Part shown: piece after piece, positions 53,301 to 61,715 of the stretch | How positions within the stretch are numbered: the stretch's first letter is position 1 | Layout: every line of letters starts with the position of its first letter | DNA from: JABCZH01 sp963803775 | GTDB lineage: Bacteria; Acidobacteriota; Terriglobia; Terriglobales; Acidobacteriaceae | DNA length: 64,000 bases | Assembly (NCBI GenBank): GCA_963803775.1 | Contig: CAWDNS010000002.1 | Span: forward strand, 1-64,000 | Direction: 5' to 3' | The notes under the pieces: model-generated | The model's database searches: none | What the model was told of the DNA's origin: nothing | Seen by the model: the letters and a program-made list of their open reading frames with translations, nothing else | Made by a program: the position numbers and the translations under genes

Positions 53301-53514
53301 CCGTGCCACTCAAGGTAAGCGTGGCACCCGAGGCTCCCGCTGCGGGGGTTATCGTCCCAGAAATGCTGTAATTGCTCGCAGGTGGCGGCGCAGCGCCGCC
53401 TTTTCCCCCAGATGCGGACGAAATCCCGCTGCAGCCGACAGCAGCAAGAACACACAATACTAATAGAATGATTGCGCTAGCTCGAATGGTCCGACTGGTA
53501 CGAAACGGTATCAT
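50329..53514 (-). CDS. Large lipoprotein with a right-handed beta-helix and carboxypeptidase-like repeats
   Basis: The protein of about 1061 residues starts at 53514 (gggga upstream) and has a lipobox (LCVLAAVGCSG). Two regulatory-like beta-sandwich repeats follow (YSISGTITPAAGASGATLTL, SIQGTITPAGGGSNATVSLN; each ending in FSGLAxGxYTxTPAKTG). The rest (about residues 220-1050) has many short Asn/Gly-rich turns of a parallel beta-helix (NYVVFDGVTVRNTSGSAITI-type strings, NNIVQGYSRVFPDGEGVAMG). Such proteins act on or bind polysaccharides. It is probably a surface-exposed, polysaccharide-active or adhesive protein. No catalytic residues were identified. Confidence 0.75.
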   Translation of the reverse strand: MIPFRTSRTIRASAIILLVLCVLAAVGCSGISSASGGKGGAAPPPASNYSISGTITPAAGASGATLTLSGTAKGNATADAAGNYTFSGLANGTYTITPAKTGFVFSPSKQTITVSSANVTGMDFGNAPSQLWSIQGTITPAGGGSNATVSLNGASNGTTTADDSGNYVFSGLASGSYTVTPAKTGIVFTPYTQNAVVSSANVNGVNFVGTSGCSGGHGVANFYVATNGNDSWSGTLDCPNLSSTDGPFASLARAQIAVESVLQNHPTSATVVMVREGTYYLPLSPTNPGTLNFTANDSGTAAASVTWENYPDEVPVVNGGIPVSGWTQVSGTLWQVQLAANPLPFEYLFYNGERRLRSRLESAAAGTGYYMSGGSCISSRNQQIVSTSQCNLGTFLRVAAEVPPTGPNANCPAYTNGTQSKCMDRFQYNPADPIANWVNLNPPSGNPCNAPPSGKYPSGDIELTLFDAFTADVMRVSCVDTAAHVIYLTGATQSSSASQYDFFGPAAGHRYVVDNTRDAFNAAQAAGQTGIWFLDRSTSPWTLNYLANAMENPNTDTVVIPQLGGAIPGAPATDYVGASLIFASQLSYVTFSGISFEMDNYIPSASGFNNGSNEELSVPQAIDCESCQNVVFDGVTVRNTSGSAITIASAASNGGTPAINDIIQNSAFYDLGSSGIRIGRSIASSDQYPYVPQSLTVQNNIVQGYSRVFPDGEGVAMGNGHDVMIQHNDINDGYHAGISICNFGCFSYNQSANGINIVTQYNHIWNVMQGITSDGGALYYNIGGPKGSGTGDQILNNLVHDVTDSAIIDAGITGTGYGAQGIYLDIESAGVNVENNVLYRIGVSGLAMTQGPHEGQPANTFNNNIVAYARKAMFEEQNPWPENCTSTLKVKVTHNLFYFDLDDTDNFHAVSGCADSCGMTYSQFQNFQGNLYWRTDGGFASYANAFFVMNNPPPPNQASSCLNDQNPSDYTYLTFSQWQTGTPLVNGKPLPMKEDPQGTASVNPGFGNSGQASDFLLSSSPIAGFDNTLTDDTINSAGRSNPAITPPTVPGTFPTYYDTTF

Positions 53515-53967
53515 TTTTTCCCCGATGTACATTCCCGTCTTGCCGTGGCTGTGACACGCCGAAGCAAAACTTTCCGAGGTCAGGGTGACACCAGGGGAAG
53601 CGGGTGAACAGGTTCCCTAAGAACGAGCTTGCTGCGAAGAACCGGACCGCTCGTATGGGAAAGCGGTACCTGTACCACAGAGTGTGGACTCTGTAAGTTG
53701 TTGTATCTTTAACACCATAAACCAATCGCCAGAGGTAGCAACCGCCAGCGACGGTTAACCGTGTAGACGTTGCCGCAAACGTCGAAGACGCGTCAAGTTG
53801 CGCCTCTTACAGATTTGGACATGGCCGGATACGATCACTAGACTTTGATCAAACAGGAGGGACAAAAAAGAATGCCCATTCGGTCAGAGCCGGAAGCGAT
53901 GAAATGTCGCTCATTCCGCCGGTTACCGAATGGACATCACAACCGGGCAATCTTACATTCTCGCGGA
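53515..53967. other. Intergenic region between two divergent or tandem minus-strand genes
   Basis: About 450 bp. A plus-strand frame from an ATG at 53872 has an AGGAGG-like site but is antisense to the end of the HP-repeat gene and lacks protein features. No recognised RNA. Confidence 0.3.
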
Positions 53968-54603
53968 CTATTTGCGCACAGCAGGTGTCCGCGGCGGCGC
54001 AGCCGTCGTAGTACGGTGAGCTTTTGCATCATTGTATTTGCTGTTATCTTCCGCAGCCTTGGCAAAAGCATCGGGATGAGCCATAGCCTCTTGGCGAACC
54101 TCGGGGTGCTTGGCTAAATAGTTGTCGAGTTCCGGATGCTTGGCCAGATAATTCGGGTCATCGACCAGCTTAGGATTGGCCTTCAGTTCGTCTGCAACCT
54201 TTGGGTGGTTCTTCATGAAAGCATCGGTTCCGTTAAGCGCCTTGTGGTCGGCCGCCAAATCGTGACGCTCGGTGTGGTTTACAAATTCTCCGGGGTGGGT
54301 TGCGGCGTCGGTTTTCATCGCCGGATGGCTGTTCATGTAATTCTGCACGTTCGGGTGCTGGGCCAGCCATTGAGGATTGTTAATTAGCGAAGGGTTGTCA
54401 TGCAGTTGCTTGGCAGCCTCCGGATGGTTGTTGAGGTAATGATCCATCGTTTTCGTTTCTGAACTGCTCGGATTCACGATCTGAGCGTCGGAAGAGGGTG
54501 ATGGAGGAGTGTCTTGCGCCAACGCCATTCCCGCGCACACAATTGTGGCAAGGGCAATGGAAAAGGAAACGCGTTTAAGTAGCTTAGGGGAAATGTTCAG
54601 CAT
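53968..54603 (-). CDS. Secreted HP-repeat protein
   Basis: This 211-residue protein starts at 54603 (ggagg upstream) with a signal peptide (SFSIALATIVCAGMALAQ). A repeating phrase 'YLxxHPxLxxYLxxHPxVxxExxxHPxAF' dominates: DHYLNNHPEAAKQLHDNPSL, NPQWLAQHPNVQNYMNSHPA, DDPNYLAKHPELDNYLAKHP. The period is about 11, with His-Pro or Asn-Pro at turns. It looks like an extended helical repeat. Proteins of this style recur in Acidobacteria, but I know of no function. It may be periplasmic or extracellular. Confidence 0.65.
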   Translation of the reverse strand: MLNISPKLLKRVSFSIALATIVCAGMALAQDTPPSPSSDAQIVNPSSSETKTMDHYLNNHPEAAKQLHDNPSLINNPQWLAQHPNVQNYMNSHPAMKTDAATHPGEFVNHTERHDLAADHKALNGTDAFMKNHPKVADELKANPKLVDDPNYLAKHPELDNYLAKHPEVRQEAMAHPDAFAKAAEDNSKYNDAKAHRTTTAAPPRTPAVRK

Positions 54604-55052
54604 TGTGGCCTCCATTAGCAAAATCGTGTTATCACCAGGTGACCGCTCGGCCACGATTCACCCAATATCGGTTGAAACCCTCTCGCCCGGAGAAAGTTGT
54701 GCGGCCCGCATAGGTTCTTTTCACAGCGCACATTGCCTATGCTTCCAAGGGTTGTACGAAAAGCATAAAGCATTTCGAGCGAGAGTACATGAGTTTTGTT
54801 TCATAAACTTACAACCAGCAAGAAAATGGCTTCCCACCCTGCATTGGTTAAGATCGTCTACGGCGTTTTCCAAGCTGCGCGCGGTCGAACCGCACGGTCT
54901 ACGAAATGTGTCCGGCAGAACACCCCATTGCGTTGATGCTCGACACAGAGCGGCTGACTCAATTAGACTCGCAACGTGTCTCCCGGCGCGGGGGCAAAGC
55001 AACTCGATCGCCCCTCATCGAGTCAGGATCCAATCACGAGAGACTTTGAAGA
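54604..55052. other. Divergent intergenic region between the HP-repeat and GNAT genes
   Basis: About 449 bp. Overlapping antisense frames (54509-55090 on plus, 54721-55002 on minus) have no protein-like features. No promoter pair of good match was picked. Confidence 0.3.
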
Positions 55053-56180
55053 GTGGACACGCTGACCAAGGCTCCAGCAGCAGCCGCTAGCGCAAAGATT
55101 CGTCCCGCTGTCTTCGACGACTACGCGGGCATCGCCGCCGTGGAAACTCGCAACGGCCTGCGACCGAAGCGCCGCTCGGAGTGGGAACATCTCTGGACCG
55201 AAAATCCTGTCTGTAAGCGTATCGGCGATTGGCCTATGGGATGGGTGGCCGAGAATGAGCAGCAGGAAATTGTCGGATACATGGGAAACGTTCCCTTTTT
55301 CTGCCATTTCAAAGGCCGTGAGATCATTGCCTCTACGGTCCATGCCATGACCATGGATCTTCCCTACCGCGGGATCGCGGGTTTCTTCCTCCGGCGTTGC
55401 GCCAAGGTTCGCGCCGTCGATCTTTTTGTGATCAGCACGGCGAATGAATTTTCCGCGAAATTTAACGGCATGTTTCGGACTCGGGGCACACCGGCGGGCA
55501 AGTGGGATCAGTCTGCATTTTGGATCACCGACTACCAGGGTTTTCTGGCCAGCACCTGCGAGAAAAAAGGGTGGCCGTCGTTTTTGTCCTACCCCGCAGC
55601 TGCTGCTTTGTCCGCGCGAGATAGTTGGACCAGAGCTTATTCCTGGACACGACGTCAAAGCGGTGAAGTTGGAACCTGCTCGCACTTCGACGAACGCTTC
55701 GACATATTCTGGGAGGAACTGAAGCGCGCTTATCCCGAGCGGCTCTTGACCGCACGATCCATCGAGAGTCTGCAATGGCATTTCAAGTACGCGTTGGCCG
55801 ACAAACGGGTGTGGATCGCGACCGTGGAAGAGAACTCTCGTCTACTGGCTTACGCGATTTTCCTCCGGCAGGACAAGCCTGACATCCACCTGAAAAGAGT
55901 CCGTCTGATCGACTTCCAGGTACTGAACGGCAATCATCAACTCCTGGCGCGCATGCTCTCGTGGGCAGTCGGCCGCTGCCAGCAAGAAGGCGTTCACATG
56001 CTTGAAGCCTTCAGCCTGCGTCCCGACAAGCAAGCCGTGATCGACGGCCTTGCTCCACGACGCCGACGCCTTCCCGCGTGGTTGTATTTTTATATGGCTA
56101 CGTCCAAAGGCTTGACGGAGGAGTTGCGAGACCCCAACGTTTGGGACCCCTGCCAGTATGATGGCGACGGCAGTTTGTAA
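55053..56180 (+). CDS. GNAT-family acyltransferase-like protein
   Basis: The 375-residue protein starts at GTG 55053. The N-terminal half is GNAT-like (KIRPAVFDDYAGIAAVETRN, MGWVAENEQQEIVGYMGNVP, HAMTMDLPYRGIAGFFLRRC), with the acetyl-CoA-binding loop region at PYRGIAGFFL. The C-terminal half (SLQWHFKYALADKRVWIATV, YAIFLRQDKPDIHLKRVRLI) could be a second, degenerate GNAT fold. Such two-part GNATs often act on sugars or lipids for envelope polymers. The substrate is unknown. Confidence 0.65.
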   Translation: MDTLTKAPAAAASAKIRPAVFDDYAGIAAVETRNGLRPKRRSEWEHLWTENPVCKRIGDWPMGWVAENEQQEIVGYMGNVPFFCHFKGREIIASTVHAMTMDLPYRGIAGFFLRRCAKVRAVDLFVISTANEFSAKFNGMFRTRGTPAGKWDQSAFWITDYQGFLASTCEKKGWPSFLSYPAAAALSARDSWTRAYSWTRRQSGEVGTCSHFDERFDIFWEELKRAYPERLLTARSIESLQWHFKYALADKRVWIATVEENSRLLAYAIFLRQDKPDIHLKRVRLIDFQVLNGNHQLLARMLSWAVGRCQQEGVHMLEAFSLRPDKQAVIDGLAPRRRRLPAWLYFYMATSKGLTEELRDPNVWDPCQYDGDGSL

Positions 56181-56438
56181 AACCCTGGCATTCCCAGGCC
56201 CACAAAAATAGCACGGCAAACACGGGCTACTAGAGACCTTCCTCTCATTACTTCCTACCTCTCGCACAACCCTCGTAGCCACCGCTATTGTAGACAATTG
56301 GGCTTGTAGCCTTATCCCCTTATTCCTGTCTTTTTCTGGCTAGACCGTGCTAGATTGTCAGGGCCATCCGAGTTAAGTAGTGGGCCGGCGCGAGCAAACT
56401 GAACTCCCCCTGGTTCGAGAAGAGGGACGATTGCGCGT

Positions 56439-58262
56439 ATGCTGATTCGACGGCCGAGCGACGAGAGAACGGTGCATCTCTGCGGCGGGGCTTCGCTCTT
56501 GCTTTTGATGCTGCTTGGCATCTCGGCTGCGTCCGCCCAAAATGACTGCACCGTCGTCCCCCCCACCGGAACCTGCGCGGCCCCATCACCGATGCAAACC
56601 TGGTGTGCGGGAAACAACCCCAACAGTACCTGCGCGGGCGGTACTTCATGGGTCGGCTTCTCAACTTCGTCGCCGGCTGCGGGTTCGTGGTCAAATCAAT
56701 TCGAAGGCTTGGACGCGGCCAGCATTCGGAGTTCCGGCGTGAGTCCCAGGCCGCAGCCTGATCCCAATGGAGGCGTGGGGCCCACAAATTCCAGTGGCGT
56801 TGGCCAGTACCTGGAGTTTTCCGCCAACTATGTTCAGGCCTTTGACCGCGGCACGGGGAACGGAATTCTCAGTAAGCAGGGTGGCGGAGCGAGTCCTCAA
56901 TTAATGTCAGGTGTGTTCAGCCCTGGCGGGAAAAACTATTGCGCCAACGGTTCGGTGGACGGTATCGCCACGTACGACCGCATTGATGGCGTATTTGTCC
57001 TGGCTAACATTTTCAATCCGGGCGGCGAAACGACGTACTACTACTGCATCGGCGTCAGCGCCCCCAGCGGTTCCGTGCCCGCCAGTAATCTGCAAGGCTC
57101 GAACAATCAAAGCCATTGGAATGTGTACGCCTATTCTCTGAATCCCGCGATACCGCACGACACGGCGGGACATCTCTACTTTCCCGATTATCAACGCTTC
57201 GGAACCTGGTCCGACGGTTTCTACGTTGCATGGGATCTGGAAGATACCACCCAGAATTACGATATCGTGGGCTTTGAGGTTTGCAAGCTCGACAAATCCA
57301 ACATCATTGCGGGCCTCTCATCCAATCCACCAGTGTGCTATACCTATATCCCTTCTTATGTGATTGGTGCAAACGGGACCGCTGGCAGTCTGATCCATAC
57401 TCTGCTGCCGGCCGACTTCGAGGGCAACAATCCGATTCCTAACAACACGGCGGGAGAGTATTTTCTTGCCCAGGTGAATCCCAGTAATCCTGGAACCAAC
57501 AGTCAGTGCACCGCAGCTCCTTGCACTTCCGATCAGTTGGCTTTCTGGACTTGGTCCGGATTTGCTGGCGGGGGCGGTCCGACCTATATCAGTTTTCCGG
57601 CGAGCCCGTTCACTCCCGGATGCTACGACCCGAAGCGCCCTTACAATACGGTCTGTGTCCCAGAACCTTATGGTGGGCTGATCGACGGCTTGGGTGACCG
57701 GCTCAATTATCGCCTCGCTTACCGTTACCTCAACGCCGGCGGCGGCGGAGAATATCTGGCGGTTGCACAGACAGTACAGGAAAACGCTGCCACTCAGCGC
57801 ACCGGCATACGTTATTACCTTATTGCCGCCGGAAGTAGTCCCTTGATTTCGCGCCTGGGAGAGATTCAGGATACGACGTATCATTTGTTCGCATCCATGC
57901 CCAGCGTCGCGATGGACAGCAATGGCGACATTGGAATCACTTTTACGGTAACCGGGAACACCAAACGCGGAAGTGCGATGGACTACGATCCCTCGCCGTT
58001 TTTTATAACCGTTTCCGCCAAAGGAAATCTGAACCCGCCAATCGCTATTTTGAGCGACAGCGGCGCCAGCGGACAGGACGAAACCGACGACTTCTGGGGA
58101 GAATATGTAAGCGTCAGTTCCGATCCCAACGATGATTTAACATTCTGGGCAGTGGACGAATACATGGACGGCACTCAAACCGGCAACTGCACGGCAAAGG
58201 TCGGCAGTGGTTGCACTTGGGCGACTCGGGTTTTCACTTGCAAGAAAGGGTCTGGGTGTTAG
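56439..58262 (+). CDS. Secreted exoprotein, first of a tandem paralogous pair
   Basis: This 607-residue protein has a signal peptide (LLLLMLLGISAASAQ) and a cysteine-rich head (NDCTVVPPTGTCAAPSPMQT, WCAGNNPNSTCAGGTSWVGF). It then reads as a large beta-rich body (YFPDYQRFGTWSDGFYVAW, DDFWGEYVSVSSDPNDDLTF) and ends in FTCKKGSGC. The same blocks are in the next gene. The repeated aromatic and Asp/Asn patterns suggest a beta-propeller. No catalytic residues stand out. It may bind or degrade an extracellular polymer. No named family is recognised. Confidence 0.7.
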   Translation: MLIRRPSDERTVHLCGGASLLLLMLLGISAASAQNDCTVVPPTGTCAAPSPMQTWCAGNNPNSTCAGGTSWVGFSTSSPAAGSWSNQFEGLDAASIRSSGVSPRPQPDPNGGVGPTNSSGVGQYLEFSANYVQAFDRGTGNGILSKQGGGASPQLMSGVFSPGGKNYCANGSVDGIATYDRIDGVFVLANIFNPGGETTYYYCIGVSAPSGSVPASNLQGSNNQSHWNVYAYSLNPAIPHDTAGHLYFPDYQRFGTWSDGFYVAWDLEDTTQNYDIVGFEVCKLDKSNIIAGLSSNPPVCYTYIPSYVIGANGTAGSLIHTLLPADFEGNNPIPNNTAGEYFLAQVNPSNPGTNSQCTAAPCTSDQLAFWTWSGFAGGGGPTYISFPASPFTPGCYDPKRPYNTVCVPEPYGGLIDGLGDRLNYRLAYRYLNAGGGGEYLAVAQTVQENAATQRTGIRYYLIAAGSSPLISRLGEIQDTTYHLFASMPSVAMDSNGDIGITFTVTGNTKRGSAMDYDPSPFFITVSAKGNLNPPIAILSDSGASGQDETDDFWGEYVSVSSDPNDDLTFWAVDEYMDGTQTGNCTAKVGSGCTWATRVFTCKKGSGC

Positions 58263-58381
58263 GTTGCAAATGGGTGCACATCAGAGTCTCATTGCACCAT
58301 GCACACGATCCCTAAGTTGTTGATTGTGTGGGTAACAGTGTGGTGCTGGAGTGCATATAAGTGGCAAAGCACTTGCGTTAA

Positions 58382-58400
58382 GAGGGGCATTCGGCCCCTC
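58382..58400 (+). other. Strong hairpin in the leader of the second tandem paralogue
   Basis: gaggggc (58382-58388) and gcccctc (58394-58400) form a perfect 7-bp GC-rich stem with a 5-base loop. It is not followed by T residues, so it is probably a leader structure or a weak terminator, 48 bases before the next gene. Confidence 0.45.
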
Positions 58401-58447
58401 GAAGAATTGTGACTCGTGAAATTATTAAGCTGCGGGGTGATTTAAAC

Positions 58448-60223
58448 ATGAAGACCAAAATGTACCGAATGTTGCCGATGCTGCTCGCTTTGAGCGGTGT
58501 GGCCTCTTTTGCGCAGAACAACTGCAGCGGCTCTCTGCCCACTGGAACTTGCCCGGTCGTGGCGCCCCCCGTGCAGGTTTGGTGTGCCGGCAACAATCTG
58601 GCCAGCACCTGTCCAGGTGGAACATCAAAGGTTGGCTTCTTTACCTCAGCTCCCGCGGCGGGCTCATGGACGGGCCAATTTGAGGGTCTCGACGCAAAGA
58701 CCATTTTGGCTGACGGAGGCACGCCACGCTCCCAGGCGGATCCGGTAGGCTCTGTCGGCCCCACCAATTCCAGCGGCGTCGGGCAGTATCTGGAAATAGC
58801 CGGTGGTCTGGTGCAAGCTTTCGATCGAAAAACTGGCAGCGGCATCATCAGCCACTCGGCAAACAGCGGAGCCGTCCCTCAGCCTCTCACCGGCTTGTTC
58901 GCTCCCGGTGGGAAAAACTATTGTGGAGCAGGCACGGCCGACGCCATTGCCACTTATGACCGCATTGACAGCGTGTTTGTTCTGGCGAACACCTTCAACC
59001 CTGGCAACGCCGGCACCTATTACTACTGCATCGGGGTCAGCGCCGCTACTGGCGGCGTTCCCGCCGACAACCTGGAAGGCTCTAACAATGAAAGTTTTTG
59101 GAACGTGTACGCTTACGAACTGAACCCGTCGATCCCAAAGAACAAGAACGGCCAGACCTACTTTCCCGATTATCAGAGGTTTGGCACCTGGTCCGATGGA
59201 TTTTACGTAGCTTGGGACCTGGAAGATCCGGCAACCAATGACGTCAACATCGTTGGCTTCATGGTCTGCAAGTTGGATAAGGCCGACATCCTTGCCGGAC
59301 TCTCGTCCAATGCTCCGGACTGCTACACCTATGTTCCCAGCTATGTCCCAACCACCAATGCCAGCCTGATCCACACGCTTCTGCCGGCAGACTTCGAAGG
59401 AAGTACTCCCATCCCCAGTACTACGAAGGGAGAATATTTCCTCGCCCAAGTGAATCCAAGCAATCCTGGAACCAACAATCAGTGCACCAGCACGCCCTGT
59501 ACGTCGAATGAACTGGCCTACTGGACATGGTCTGCGTTCACCAGTGGCGCCGGACCGACCTTGATCCCCTTAAACGATCCCTTCACTCCCGCTTGCTACA
59601 CCCCGCAACGCCCCTGGAACACCGTTTGTGTTCAACAACCTTACGGCGGCTATAGCGATAGTGTCGGCGACCGCCTCATGTACCGCCTCGCGTACCGCAA
59701 CTTTACTGGGGTTGGCGAGTATCTTGCTGTCGCTCACACCATCCAGGAAGACCCGACTACGGAGCGTACCGGAGTTCGTTATTACCAGATAGCTGCGGGC
59801 GCTAGCCCTAGCATCGCCGTAAAAGGCGATGTTACCGACAACACCTATCACCTCTCGGCCTACATGCCGAGCGTGGCTATGGATCACAATGGGAACGTCG
59901 GCATCACCTTCACCGTCGCCGGCATAGCTGGCATCAGTTCTTTCAACTACGATCCGTCGCCCGTGTTCCTTACCTCCACCAAAGGAAAGCTCGGGCCCGT
60001 GGAACTGATCCTCTCCAAGAGCGGGACCACCGGACAGGATGAAACCGATACGTTCTGGGGCGAGTATGTAAGCGTTGCCTCGGACCCCAACGACGATCTC
60101 ACCTTCTGGGCCACGGACGAGTACATGAATGGCAACCAAACCTCGAATTGCAGCGGCTCGGGAGTTACCGGTTGCACTTGGGCAACCCGCGTCTACACTT
60201 GCAAGAAAGGATCCGGCTGCTAG
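58448..60223 (+). CDS. Secreted exoprotein, second of a tandem paralogous pair
   Basis: The 591-residue protein from the ATG at 58448 has a signal peptide (MLPMLLALSGVASFAQ) and is collinear with the gene at 56439-58262. The shared blocks include YFPDYQRFGTWSDGFYVAW, WATDEYMNGN in place of WAVDEYMDGT, and the terminal YTCKKGSGC. The head has paired cysteines (NNCSGSLPTGTCP, WCAGNNLASTCPGG). It arose by tandem duplication, with 185 bp between the copies. Function is unknown, possibly a propeller-type exoprotein. Confidence 0.7.
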   Translation: MKTKMYRMLPMLLALSGVASFAQNNCSGSLPTGTCPVVAPPVQVWCAGNNLASTCPGGTSKVGFFTSAPAAGSWTGQFEGLDAKTILADGGTPRSQADPVGSVGPTNSSGVGQYLEIAGGLVQAFDRKTGSGIISHSANSGAVPQPLTGLFAPGGKNYCGAGTADAIATYDRIDSVFVLANTFNPGNAGTYYYCIGVSAATGGVPADNLEGSNNESFWNVYAYELNPSIPKNKNGQTYFPDYQRFGTWSDGFYVAWDLEDPATNDVNIVGFMVCKLDKADILAGLSSNAPDCYTYVPSYVPTTNASLIHTLLPADFEGSTPIPSTTKGEYFLAQVNPSNPGTNNQCTSTPCTSNELAYWTWSAFTSGAGPTLIPLNDPFTPACYTPQRPWNTVCVQQPYGGYSDSVGDRLMYRLAYRNFTGVGEYLAVAHTIQEDPTTERTGVRYYQIAAGASPSIAVKGDVTDNTYHLSAYMPSVAMDHNGNVGITFTVAGIAGISSFNYDPSPVFLTSTKGKLGPVELILSKSGTTGQDETDTFWGEYVSVASDPNDDLTFWATDEYMNGNQTSNCSGSGVTGCTWATRVYTCKKGSGC

Positions 60224-60290
60224 CGCTGCCTGAGTCGATATAGACGCTGGGCGTGCCCGATTTCCTCAATCTGATCGGTCTGTTACCATA

Positions 60291-60324
60291 AACTCCGTCC
60301 CACATCGTGTGGGGACGGAGTTTG
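60291..60324 (+). terminator. Long hairpin after the second paralogue
   Basis: aaactccgtcccaca and tgtggggacggagttt pair over 15 bp with one bulge around a 3-base loop, in a 34-base element 67 bp after the stop. No T-run follows beyond the stem, but the stem itself ends in TTT, so it may terminate in either direction. Confidence 0.6.
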
Positions 60325-60376
60325 CCTTTCGTTGGATAAACATCGCCGTTGATCCCATTAAAAGAGGAGTTCTTCA

Positions 60377-61360
60377 GTGAAGATTCTAGTGGTTGGCGGA
60401 GCTGGATATATTGGAAGCCACACGGCGCGGGTCTTGCGAAACGCCGGTCTCGAAGTACTGATCTACGACAATCTCTCTACCGGCTTCGAATATCTCACCA
60501 AGGGATTTGAAATGGTCGTCGGCGACGTGCACGACTCCAAGAAGTTGGCCGGCGCGCTGAAGGGGACGGATGCGATCATGCACTTTGCCGCCAATCACTA
60601 CGTCGGCGAATCCATGATCAATCCGCGGAAGTATTTCCGTAACAATGTGGAAGGCGGCATCTCGCTCTTAAACACCGTGCTGGACGCCGGCATCAAATAC
60701 GTCATCTTTTCTTCCACCTGCTCGGTATATGGCTCTCCCACCAAGATGCCCATCACCGAAGAGACTCCACGGCTGCCCGTCAATCCCTACGGAATTTCTA
60801 AAGTGTTCTTCGAGGAAATGCTCGAGTCCTATGACACCGCCTACGGATTGCGTTTCTCGGCCTTGCGCTACTTCAACGCAGCCGGCGCGGACGAAAGCGG
60901 TGAAATCGGCGAATGTCATGAGCCGGAGCCTCACCTCATTCCCTTATGCTTGCGCGCGGCCGCGGGACTCGGTGGCGAGCTTCAACTCTACGGCACCGAC
61001 TATCCCACACCCGACGGCACTTGCATCCGCGATTACACCAACGTCGTCGATCTCGCCGAAGCTCACGTCAAAGCCTTGCAACACCTGATCGCAGGAAACC
61101 CTTCGTTCACCGTGAACCTGGGCACGGGTGAGGGTTCGTCGGTGAAAGAAGTCATGTCCATGGTCGAAGAAGTGACGGGCAAGAAAGTTCCGCACAAGAT
61201 CGTGCCCCGGCGCGCTGGTGATCCGCCCGCATTGGTTGCCGATCCAAAAAAGGCACAGCAAATCCTGGGTTGGAAGACCAATCGCTCTCTGCGCGACAGT
61301 GTCTCGACCGCATGGAAGTGGATGCAGCGCCAGCAGGCGATGGTGGGGGCGGTCCGGTAA
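60377..61360 (+). CDS. galE: UDP-glucose 4-epimerase
   Basis: GalE interconverts UDP-glucose and UDP-galactose for polysaccharide synthesis. The 327-residue protein has the Rossmann NAD motif (VGGAGYIGSHTARVL), the substrate-region DNLSTGFEYL, the catalytic Ser (SSTCSVYGSP) and the YxxxK motif (PYGISKVFFEEM). It also has the tail ALVADPKKAQQILGW. It is a standard short-chain dehydrogenase-type epimerase. It stands alone on the plus strand after the exoprotein pair. Confidence 0.95.
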   Translation: MKILVVGGAGYIGSHTARVLRNAGLEVLIYDNLSTGFEYLTKGFEMVVGDVHDSKKLAGALKGTDAIMHFAANHYVGESMINPRKYFRNNVEGGISLLNTVLDAGIKYVIFSSTCSVYGSPTKMPITEETPRLPVNPYGISKVFFEEMLESYDTAYGLRFSALRYFNAAGADESGEIGECHEPEPHLIPLCLRAAAGLGGELQLYGTDYPTPDGTCIRDYTNVVDLAEAHVKALQHLIAGNPSFTVNLGTGEGSSVKEVMSMVEEVTGKKVPHKIVPRRAGDPPALVADPKKAQQILGWKTNRSLRDSVSTAWKWMQRQQAMVGAVR

Positions 61361-61401
61361 GCTTCAGTCTTACGCTCTCCTAACCTTGATTAAAATACAT
61401 T

Positions 61402-61451
61402 GTTACCTTAGGTAACATTTCTCGCTTGACAATGATGTTACCTAGGGTAAC
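61402..61451 (+). promoter_or_regulatory. Toxin-antitoxin promoter with two palindromic operators
   Basis: Operator 1 (gttaccttaggtaac, 61402-61416) and operator 2 (gttacctagggtaac, 61437-61451) are near-identical 15-bp palindromes whose centres are 35 bp apart. TTGACA (61426-61431) is the -35 box, 17 bp before AACAAT (61449-61454) as -10. Operator 2 covers the spacer and touches the -10, so binding would block transcription. This fits autoregulation by the HTH antitoxin. Confidence 0.8.
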
Positions 61452-61460
61452 AATAGACTC

Positions 61461-61715
61461 GTGTATGCAGTCGTCACCACAAAATCCTTTGCCAAAGCGC
61501 TGTCCCGGCTTCCAGTGAACTGGCAAAGGCGGATTGTGGAGAAGATCAAGGAAGTGGCCGCCGATCCCTATGGCAAGCACAACAATGTCACGAAGCTTCA
61601 GGGTCGTGACGGCTATCGGCTGAGAATTGGCGACTGGCGCGTCATTTACGAGTTACACGATGACCGCCTTGAATTATGGGCTTTAGAAGTAGGAGCGAGA
61701 GGGAGAATATATTGA
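61461..61715 (+). CDS. RelE/ParE-superfamily toxin
   Basis: The 84-residue protein has the RelE-type fold (SFAKALSRLPVNWQRRIVEK, YRLRIGDWRVIYELHDDRLE), with the conserved RxGDWRVIY motif and basic groove. RelE toxins cleave mRNA at the ribosome, but the exact activity is not known here. The GTG start at 61461 is only 6 bases after the -10 box at 61449-61454 and has no ribosome binding site, so the transcript would be leaderless. The TGA stop overlaps the ATG of the antitoxin (tgatg). Toxin first and antitoxin second is the reverse of the most common order. Confidence 0.85.
   Translation: MYAVVTTKSFAKALSRLPVNWQRRIVEKIKEVAADPYGKHNNVTKLQGRDGYRLRIGDWRVIYELHDDRLELWALEVGARGRIY

Noticed and set aside
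53872..54117. Plus-strand frame with an AGGAGG-like site antisense to the HP-repeat gene
   Set aside because: The translated sequence is Arg/His-rich without structure, and the antisense gene has a signal peptide and repeat.
54509..55090. Overlapping frames between the HP-repeat and GNAT genes
   Set aside because: No ribosome site, no domain, and both strands are open by base composition.
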